Origin: Desulfurobacterium sp.
GTDB lineage: Bacteria > Aquificota > Aquificia > Desulfurobacteriales > Desulfurobacteriaceae
Direction: 5' to 3'
DNA: 12,829 nt
Assembly: GCA_003978805.1 (NCBI GenBank)
Contig: QNYI01000061.1
Location: 1 to 12,829, forward strand
How positions within the stretch are numbered: position 1 is the first letter of the stretch; every line of letters begins with the position of its first letter. Position numbers and translations under genes: made by a program. This document shows, one piece after another, positions 8,018-12,829 of this stretch. The notes beneath the pieces are model-generated. The model searched no databases, was not told the origin of the DNA, and was given only the letters and a program-made list of their open reading frames with translations.

Positions 8018-8304
8018 AACTAAGCAGGGAAGAAGTAAAACACATCGCAATGCTCTCAAGGCTTGAGCTAAAGGAGGAGGAGATAGAAAAGTTTCAGGAG
8101 CAGCTCAGCAAGATTTTAGACTTCGTAGAGAAGCTAAACGAACTAAACACCGACGGAATTGACCCGAAGTTTCAGATTATTCCTCCTCAGAAGGTTTTAA
8201 GGGAAGACATTCCCGGCCTAAGCTTGCCGTCTGAAAAAACCTTTAAGAATGCGCCTGAAACGGACGGTAAGTTCTTCATCGTTCCTAAGGTTGTTAAAAA
8301 ATAA
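8014..8304 (+). CDS. gatC: Glu-tRNA(Gln)/Asp-tRNA(Asn) amidotransferase subunit C
   Basis: GatC is the small subunit that wraps around and stabilises GatA and GatB in the amidotransferase that converts Glu-tRNA(Gln) to Gln-tRNA(Gln), and in many bacteria Asp-tRNA(Asn) to Asn-tRNA(Asn). The 96 residues show the whole family pattern: EEVKHIAMLSRLELKEEEIEKF (6-27), the helix QLSKILDFVEKLNELNTDGIDP (29-50), then LREDIP and a C-terminal FIVPKVV. Length is typical. It starts at an ATGA overlap with the cREC gene and is followed 21 nt later by a small Cys-rich gene, then by gatA, so the two subunit genes are split by one small gene. Confidence 0.95.
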   Translation: MKLSREEVKHIAMLSRLELKEEEIEKFQEQLSKILDFVEKLNELNTDGIDPKFQIIPPQKVLREDIPGLSLPSEKTFKNAPETDGKFFIVPKVVKK

Positions 8305-8325
8305 CCCTAAAAGGGGGCCCTTAAG

Positions 8326-8550
8326 ATGGAGTGCAGGAGAGAGGAAAACTTGAAGGACTGCGGCTGCACATACACAGCTTGTTCTAAAAGGGGTATATGC
8401 TGTCTGTGTATTAGAAGCCACAGGAGAAAGGGAGAGGTTCCGGCCTGTCTGTTCCCGCCAGAGGCAGAGAGAACCTACAACCGTTCGGTAGAGTTCTTCC
8501 TTAAAGTGTGGGCAGAAAAACTCGGCTACAAACTGGTCAAAGAAGTGTAA
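8326..8550 (+). CDS. Small Cys-rich DUF6485-type protein
   Basis: This 74-residue protein has eight cysteines, all in the first 41 residues (3, 12, 14, 19, 25, 26, 28, 41), in the pattern [22 protein letters not shown] (12-33) followed by [23 protein letters not shown] (36-58). This matches my memory of the DUF6485 family of short bacterial and archaeal proteins, which has no known function; the cysteines suggest a bound metal (zinc or iron-sulfur), which is inference. The C-terminal half is predicted helical. It lies between gatC and gatA, with GGGGG about 9 nt before the ATG, and is likely cotranscribed with them. Nothing in the sequence ties it directly to the amidotransferase beyond position. 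Confidence 0.8.
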   Translation: MECRREENLKDCGCTYTACSKRGICCLCIRSHRRKGEVPACLFPPEAERTYNRSVEFFLKVWAEKLGYKLVKEV

Positions 8551-8560
8551 GGAGGAAACT

Positions 8561-10024
8561 ATGGAGCTCTTAAATAAACCACTAAGGGAACTTAGCAGGT
8601 TAATCAGGGAAAAGGAGATCAAACCCTCTGAGCTCTTAGAGGAGCTCCTTGATAGGGTAAAGTCCACAGAACCTAAGCTAAACGCCTACATAACCGTGTG
8701 TGAAGAGGAAGCAGTAAAGAGGGCAGAAATTGCCGACAGGGAGATTGAAAAGCTATCTGAAGATGAAGTGCCGGAGCTCTTCGGAATACCCATCTCAATA
8801 AAGGACAACATCAACGTAGAAAACGTCAGGATGACCTGTGCATCTAAGATGCTGGAAAACTTCATCTCCCCCTACGATGCAACGGTTGTAAAGAAGTTAA
8901 AGGAAAAAGGAGCTATCGTTGTCGGCAAAAACAACCTTGACGAGTTCGCAATGGGCTCTTCAACAGAGACCTCTTACTTTGGGCCTACGAGGAACCCCTG
9001 GGACTTAGAGAGAGTTCCCGGAGGTTCTTCCGGGGGTTCTGCAGCGGCAGTTGCAGCAAGGTCGGCAATTGCATCTCTTGGCTCTGACACCGGAGGCTCC
9101 ATAAGACAACCTGCAGCTCTGTGTGGGGTAGTCGGCTTAAAACCTACCTACGGAAGGGTCTCAAGGTTCGGACTAACGGCCTTTGCCTCATCCCTTGACC
9201 AGATAGGGCCCATCACAAAGAACGTTGAGGACGCAGCATACCTTCTCAACGTAATCTCTGGACAGGACGCAAAGGACGCAACGAGCGCAAGGGTTCCGGT
9301 TCCCGACTTCCTCGCCGGTTTGAATAACGAGGTAAAAGGACTAAGAGCCGGTCTCCCGAAGGAGTACTTCGTAGAGGGAATAGAACCGGAGGTAAAGGAA
9401 AAGGTTCTTGAGGCAGTTAAAAAGCTTGAAAGCTTAGGTGTCAAAGTAGAGGAAATTTCCCTTCCACACACAGAGTACGCCGTAGAAACCTACTACATCA
9501 TCGCTCCCGCTGAAGCCTCCTCTAACCTCGGAAGGTTTGACGGCGTAAGGTATACCTACAGGGCAAAGGACTATAAGGGATTGGTTGATATGTTCTGCAA
9601 GACAAGATCAGAAGGCTTTGGTGATGAGGTAAAGAGAAGAATTATGATAGGAACTTACACGCTAAGTGCCGGCTACTACGACGCCTACTACCTTAAAGCT
9701 CAAAAGGTCAGAACTTTAATCTATCAGGACTTTGAGAGAGCTTTTGAAAGCGTAGATTTTATAGTGACTCCGACGTCACCTACAACGGCCTTTAAACTCG
9801 GTGAAAAGACGGCCGACCCGATAAAGATGTACCTTTCCGATATCTTTACAATTGCCGTAAACCTTGCAGGCCTACCGGCAATCTCTATCCCCTGCGGTTT
9901 TGACGAAAAAGGACTCCCTATAGGCCTTCAGATAATAGGAAAAGCCTTTGATGAGGGAACGATCCTGAACGTTGCAAACGTATTAGAGAAAGAGTTAAAC
10001 GTAAACAACCTCCCTAAGCTTTAA
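8561..10024 (+). CDS. gatA: Glu-tRNA(Gln)/Asp-tRNA(Asn) amidotransferase subunit A
   Basis: GatA is the amidase subunit that frees ammonia from glutamine for transamidation of mischarged tRNA. The 487-residue protein shows the amidase-signature Ser-Ser-Lys triad: Lys81 in PISIKDNI, Ser156 in PGGSSGGSA and Ser180 in [11 protein letters not shown], with the same 75- and 99-residue spacings as Lys79-Ser154-Ser178 of the Staphylococcus aureus enzyme. Other family blocks are [15 protein letters not shown] (122-136) and [13 protein letters not shown]. The C-terminal region PAISIPCGF...[14 protein letters not shown] is complete. Start ATG follows AAGGAGG. gatB is not in the window. The TAA stop is immediately adjacent to the 3' end of the convergent tRNA-Sec gene, and no classical terminator is seen after gatA. 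Confidence 0.98.
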   Translation: MELLNKPLRELSRLIREKEIKPSELLEELLDRVKSTEPKLNAYITVCEEEAVKRAEIADREIEKLSEDEVPELFGIPISIKDNINVENVRMTCASKMLENFISPYDATVVKKLKEKGAIVVGKNNLDEFAMGSSTETSYFGPTRNPWDLERVPGGSSGGSAAAVAARSAIASLGSDTGGSIRQPAALCGVVGLKPTYGRVSRFGLTAFASSLDQIGPITKNVEDAAYLLNVISGQDAKDATSARVPVPDFLAGLNNEVKGLRAGLPKEYFVEGIEPEVKEKVLEAVKKLESLGVKVEEISLPHTEYAVETYYIIAPAEASSNLGRFDGVRYTYRAKDYKGLVDMFCKTRSEGFGDEVKRRIMIGTYTLSAGYYDAYYLKAQKVRTLIYQDFERAFESVDFIVTPTSPTTAFKLGEKTADPIKMYLSDIFTIAVNLAGLPAISIPCGFDEKGLPIGLQIIGKAFDEGTILNVANVLEKELNVNNLPKL

Positions 10025-10119
10025 TGGCGGAGGCGGATGGGAATCGAACCCACCGTCCCGCCCTTGACGGGACCACCGGATTTGAAGTCCGGGGGGGACA
10101 CCAGCCCCCTTCCGCCTCC
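10025..10119 (-). tRNA. selC: tRNA-Sec (anticodon TCA), CCA encoded
   Basis: This 95-nt gene folds as selenocysteine tRNA. It has a perfect 8-bp acceptor (GGAGGCGG with CCGCCTCC), G73 and an encoded CCA (10027-10025). The D arm has a 6-bp stem (GGGGGC with GTCCCC) and a 4-nt loop. The anticodon arm is CCGGA-CTTCAAA-TCCGG with anticodon TCA (10085-10083). A long variable arm has a 6-bp stem (GTCCCG with CGGGAC), and the T arm has the loop TTCGATT. The 8+5 acceptor/T arrangement, 6-bp D stem and long extra arm are the bacterial tRNA-Sec features and separate it from tRNA-Ser or a suppressor. It implies SelA, SelB, SelD and selenoproteins elsewhere in the genome. It lies 45 nt downstream of the PHP gene on the same strand and touches the gatA stop. 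Confidence 0.97.
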
Positions 10120-10164
10120 GGAAAGGTTAACGCTTTAATAAGTTAGGTAGCACAAAAGAACTTA

Positions 10165-10839
10165 TCAAGTTCCGAGAAACTCCCTTAGCCTGTCCCTTCC
10201 ACGGCTCACAAGCTCCTCACTGTTTCCGAAGCACTCCTCAACTTCCGGAACCGTTAAACCGGCACCGATTCCCACCTTTAAAGCAAAACTCCTACTTATT
10301 AAGTCTCCGGGAGCGTGGGCATCGGTGTTAATGACGAGGGGAGCTCCCACCCTCTTGGCAAGCCTTACAACGTGGCCGTTTGTGATGTTGTGTCCTTTCC
10401 TTGCCGTTACCTCTAAGAAGATCCCATTCTCTAAAGCAAGTTCTACCTCCGCTTCGGTTATAAGGCCGGGATGGGCAAGGATATCAGCCTTTCCCTCTAT
10501 AGCCGCTCTGTTAGTCCCGGGGGGGACAGGCTCAACTACCGTCTCGCCGTGAACAACAACAACAGTAGCTCCGGCCTCCCTACATAGGGAAATGAGCTCC
10601 GGTATCTTGACAGGTGGAACGTGTGTAATCTCAACGCCGGGAAGGACATCTAAGGAGGTATACCCGTTTAGAACTTCAACAACCTCGTAGAGCCTTTCAA
10701 GAACGAACTTGTAGTTTGAATAGTCAACGTGGTCGGTAATGGCAATAGCTCTATAGCCGATACTCTCTGCCCGCCTTACAAGTTCGCTCGGAATTAAAAC
10801 CCCATCGCTAAAAATCGTGTGGGTATGAAGGTCTACCAC
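10165..10839 (-). CDS. PHP-domain metal-dependent phosphoesterase
   Basis: This 224-residue protein has the PHP metal site: DLHTHT (His5, His7), ITDH (Asp36, His37), GVEI (Glu70), VVHGE (His97), AHPG (His123) and NTDAH (Asp173, His175). These ligands usually hold three metal ions in a 7-stranded barrel that hydrolyses phosphate esters. It resembles stand-alone histidinol-phosphatase-like PHP proteins; the substrate cannot be read from the sequence, and no histidine genes are near. The start is GTG at 10837-10839, where the conserved DLHTHT begins at residue 3, with AGAGG about 8 nt upstream. It ends in two in-frame stops in a row (TGA TAA) shortly before selC, with which it may be cotranscribed. 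It is divergent from the DNA glycosylase gene by 32 nt. Confidence 0.9.
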   Translation of the reverse strand: MVDLHTHTIFSDGVLIPSELVRRAESIGYRAIAITDHVDYSNYKFVLERLYEVVEVLNGYTSLDVLPGVEITHVPPVKIPELISLCREAGATVVVVHGETVVEPVPPGTNRAAIEGKADILAHPGLITEAEVELALENGIFLEVTARKGHNITNGHVVRLAKRVGAPLVINTDAHAPGDLISRSFALKVGIGAGLTVPEVEECFGNSEELVSRGRDRLREFLGT

Positions 10840-10853
10840 CTTTAGAACCTCTC

Positions 10854-10861
10854 AGTATATT
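10854..10861. promoter_or_regulatory. Overlapping divergent -10-like boxes between the PHP gene and the glycosylase gene
   Basis: The 32-nt gap holds TATACT on the minus strand (10859-10854) and TATATT on the plus strand (10856-10861), which overlap within a small AGTA...TACT inverted repeat. Transcripts would start about 8 nt before the PHP GTG and about 4 nt before the glycosylase ATG. No convincing -35 boxes are seen, so this is a modest call. Confidence 0.35.
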
Positions 10862-10871
10862 TTTACTGCTG

Positions 10872-11522
10872 ATGGTCAGAAAAGTTTACCAAATACTCTT
10901 AGAAAGGTACGGTGAACAGAACTGGTGGCCTGCAGAAACGCCTTTTGAGGTATGCGTTGGTGCCCTCTTGACACAAAATACTTCTTGGAAGAACGTTGAA
11001 AAGGCCATAAGCAACCTGAAACGACACGAGTTACTTACACCTGAGAAAATCCTTGAGTGCCGAAAGGAACTCTTAGAGGAGCTAATAAGACCCGCAGGCT
11101 TTTACCGCCGAAAAGCTGAATACCTGAAGAACTTCTGCAAATTTATTGTAGAGACCGGGGGTCTTGAAGAACTTAAAAGGAGAAAATTAAAGAGAGTAAG
11201 AGAAGAGCTCCTTAAATTAAAAGGCATCGGGAAAGAAACCGCCGACTCCATCCTCTTATACGCCCTTGAGAAACCAATATTCGTGGTTGATGCCTACACG
11301 AAAAGGCTTTTCTACCGCCTCGGGATTTTAGCGAAGGAGAAAGAGAACTACGAGAAAGTAAGAGAAAGGGTAGAAACTTCCTTCTCTCACGTTTTGGAAA
11401 AGCTGAAAATATTTAAGGAATTTCATGCCCTAATAGTTGAACACTGTAAAACCACCTGCCGAAGGAGACCGCTGTGCAATCACTGCTGTCTATTGGGATT
11501 CTGCAGGTATGCTAAAATTTAG
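10872..11522 (+). CDS. Endonuclease III-family DNA glycosylase, probably monofunctional
   Basis: This 216-residue protein is an HhH-GPD base-excision glycosylase of the endonuclease III superfamily. Seen are WWPAETPFEVCVGALLTQNTSWKNVEKA (17-44), the helix-hairpin-helix LKGIGKETADSILLYAL (116-132) and the catalytic Asp in FVVDAYTKR. The residue aligned with the endonuclease III Schiff-base Lys (GVGRKTA) is Glu here (GIGKETA), so AP-lyase activity should be missing and the enzyme should only remove bases; the target base is unknown. The C terminus carries a C-x5-C-x2-C-x5-C array (CRRRPLCNHCCLLGFC), a likely 4Fe-4S loop, one residue shorter in the first gap than in E. coli Nth. No Shine-Dalgarno precedes the ATG, so a near-leaderless mRNA is possible. 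The following PilZ gene is 30 nt away. Confidence 0.88.
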   Translation: MVRKVYQILLERYGEQNWWPAETPFEVCVGALLTQNTSWKNVEKAISNLKRHELLTPEKILECRKELLEELIRPAGFYRRKAEYLKNFCKFIVETGGLEELKRRKLKRVREELLKLKGIGKETADSILLYALEKPIFVVDAYTKRLFYRLGILAKEKENYEKVRERVETSFSHVLEKLKIFKEFHALIVEHCKTTCRRRPLCNHCCLLGFCRYAKI

Positions 11523-11552
11523 GTTAAGCCAATTTCAAGGACAGGGGAAAGG

Positions 11553-12578
11553 ATGCAGAAACTAAGTTTCCTCAAGTTCCCCACTGCCGGCGTAAGCACT
11601 CTACTGGCCTTTATTTTTTTCATCGTCGCCTTTCTCCTGTTCCTTGCCCTTGCCGGTTTCATAAGGGAGTACTTAAAGGAAAAAAAACTCAAACTTTCCT
11701 TCTTTAAAGAGGCCTCAGAAAAAGGGTTGACCGAAGAAGAAGCTACGATACTCTGGACGTACTCGCGGAAGTTCGGTAGGGATCCCTTTCTCTCCTTAGA
11801 ATTCAAAGCTCCCTTTGAAAGGGTCGTAGACTTCTACCTAAGAACTGCCCCCAACCCGAAAGAAGAGCTCGTACAAGATATGAGGATGAAACTGGGCTTT
11901 GATTACGTTCCCTACTTTGTCCCCTTAACGAGCACAAAAGATATAGAACTTTTCCAAACGGCCAAGCTATACCTAACGGACAGGAAACGTTACGAAATTG
12001 CCCTATTTGACAAAGATGAACGCTTTATGTACTGGACGCTCCTTGAGTCACAATCAGTAAAACACGACCTAACGGGAATTGAAGTCAAGATATCCTTCAT
12101 AAGGAAGGGAGACGGTATTTACACCTTTAAGGAAACTATAAGGAAGACCTCCCGAGAGGGAGGAAAGCTCATACTCCACATCCCCCATACCTTTGAGCTA
12201 ACGAGGTATCAGAGGAGGGAGTACCCGAGGGTTGAGGTGGAGTTACCGGTCTCTGTAGGAGTCTACGATGGGAAGACGGGTAAGGTGAACTGGATCTCGG
12301 GAGAAATCGTTGACATTAGCGCAGGAGGAGCAAAAGTCTGCATTCCAGTAGAGGAATCCAAGATAGACCTCTCGGGAGCTACAGACGTTACATTAAGGTT
12401 TAAGTTGAATGGACACGAGTTTAACCTTAGGGCAATCGTCGTGAACACGTATCGCCGACTGCATACAACGTGTTACGGGGTAAAGTTTGAGAACATACTA
12501 CCCGAAGACCAGAAAGTTATCCACGATTTCGTTAAGCGAGAACAGCAGAGAATAGCCCAACTCGTCATTAAGAAGTAA
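11553..12578 (+). CDS. Membrane-anchored PilZ-domain (c-di-GMP) protein, YcgR-like
   Basis: This 341-residue protein has one N-terminal membrane helix (about 15-37) followed by a basic, cytoplasmic stretch and a linker helix region (40-110). A YcgR-like beta domain (about 120-215) precedes a C-terminal PilZ domain (about 220-335). The PilZ domain has both c-di-GMP binding motifs: RxxxR as RREYPR (Arg222, Arg226) and DxSxxG as DISAGG (Asp254, Ser256, Gly259). It is therefore expected to bind c-di-GMP at the inner membrane and, by analogy with YcgR and from the FliJ-like gene 2 nt downstream, to adjust flagellar function; that role is inferred. The ATG is preceded by AGGGGAAAGG. Soluble YcgR proteins lack such an anchor, which is the unusual part. 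Confidence 0.85.
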   Translation: MQKLSFLKFPTAGVSTLLAFIFFIVAFLLFLALAGFIREYLKEKKLKLSFFKEASEKGLTEEEATILWTYSRKFGRDPFLSLEFKAPFERVVDFYLRTAPNPKEELVQDMRMKLGFDYVPYFVPLTSTKDIELFQTAKLYLTDRKRYEIALFDKDERFMYWTLLESQSVKHDLTGIEVKISFIRKGDGIYTFKETIRKTSREGGKLILHIPHTFELTRYQRREYPRVEVELPVSVGVYDGKTGKVNWISGEIVDISAGGAKVCIPVEESKIDLSGATDVTLRFKLNGHEFNLRAIVVNTYRRLHTTCYGVKFENILPEDQKVIHDFVKREQQRIAQLVIKK

Positions 12579-12580
12579 AG

Positions 12581-12829
12581 ATGAAACTCTTAAACCTTCT
12601 CATTAAACTGAAGAAGAGGGAGCTCCGAGAGGAGGAAAAAACGCTATCGCGGCTCCTGAAAACCCTTGAAGATTTGGAGGAAAAACGGAGCTCCCTGCTA
12701 AGAGCTCTAAGAGAAACCTCCGACCTGAAACTACAAGATGCAAACTTGCTGTCCTACAAGAACTCTTACCAACACTACCTACTAAAGGAGATAGAAGTCG
12801 TTGAAAAAGAAATGGAAAACCTAAAGGAG
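12581..12829 (+). CDS. fliJ: FliJ-like coiled-coil protein, 3' end cut by the window
   Basis: The frame starts at ATG 12581, 2 nt after the PilZ gene stop, and stays open for 83 codons to the window edge. The product begins MKLLNLLIKLKKRELREEEK and is almost entirely charged and Leu-rich, with no Gly or Pro in the visible part, which means a long coiled coil. This size, start and composition suit FliJ, the chaperone-escort and central-stalk protein of the flagellar export ATPase FliI, and the neighbouring PilZ gene supports a flagellar context. Coiled coils are poor evidence of identity, so other flagellar or stalk proteins are possible. FliJ is interestingly a structural relative of the F1 gamma subunit. 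Confidence 0.55.
   Translation, partial: MKLLNLLIKLKKRELREEEKTLSRLLKTLEDLEEKRSSLLRALRETSDLKLQDANLLSYKNSYQHYLLKEIEVVEKEMENLKE

Noticed and set aside
8218..8667. Minus-strand frame of 149 codons across gatC, the Cys-rich gene and gatA
   Set aside because: It lies opposite three genes with clear family matches, and its translation shows no protein-like pattern.
10025..10119. tRNA-Ser or suppressor tRNA in place of tRNA-Sec
   Set aside because: The 8-bp acceptor, 6-bp D stem with 4-nt loop, long variable arm and TCA anticodon together fit only tRNA-Sec.
10134..10168. A promoter for selC (TTGATA with TAACTT, or TTATTA)
   Set aside because: The -10 options match poorly or have wrong spacing; cotranscription with the PHP gene is as likely.

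Overview
The window reads as a chromosomal segment of a thermophilic bacterium, most likely of the Aquificota and perhaps Desulfurobacteriaceae (Thermovibrio/Desulfurobacterium type). This is inferred from protein style (Lys/Glu/Arg/Val-rich, short), heavy use of AGG/AGA for arginine, very tight gene packing, an F1 operon with two different b subunits, flagellar genes, a tRNA-Sec gene and a TtuB-like small ubiquitin-fold protein. No database search was possible, so the taxon is a judgement. Nothing looks like a prophage, insertion sequence, CRISPR array or foreign island.

Layout. (1) Positions 1-6829, minus strand: one long operon, mnmA-atpF'-atpF-atpH-atpA-atpG-atpD-atpC, encoding a tRNA 2-thiouridylase followed by the b', b, delta, alpha, gamma, beta and epsilon subunits of F-type ATP synthase. 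The membrane subunits a and c (atpB, atpE) are not here. The operon ends in a hairpin terminator whose 5' arm is made of the last codons of atpC. (2) Positions 6830-7036: a 207-nt gap with a strong-looking minus-strand promoter, a C-rich tract and a perfect intrinsic terminator 29 nt before mnmA. This is either a short RNA of about 70 nt or an attenuator leader for the ATP synthase operon. (3) Positions 7037-7669, minus strand: a ThiS/MoaD/TtuB-like protein and ruvX, both with TTG starts. (4) Positions 7697-10024, plus strand: a tight operon of a cREC-type receiver-like protein, gatC, a Cys-rich DUF6485-type protein and gatA. (5) Positions 10025-10119, minus strand: selC (tRNA-Sec, anticodon TCA), whose encoded CCA end abuts the gatA stop with no spacing. 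(6) Positions 10165-10839, minus strand: a PHP-family metal phosphoesterase. (7) Positions 10872-12829, plus strand: a monofunctional-looking endonuclease III-family DNA glycosylase, a membrane-anchored PilZ (c-di-GMP) protein and the start of a FliJ-like coiled-coil gene cut by the window edge.

Themes. Several genes serve translation and tRNA: mnmA (s2U34), the TtuB-like protein (possible sulfur carrier), gatC/gatA (Gln-tRNA by transamidation) and selC (selenocysteine). Energy production (ATP synthase) is translationally coupled to mnmA. The right end starts a motility cluster. Most of the window is housekeeping. The least explained element is the C-rich promoter-terminator unit at 6858-6964.
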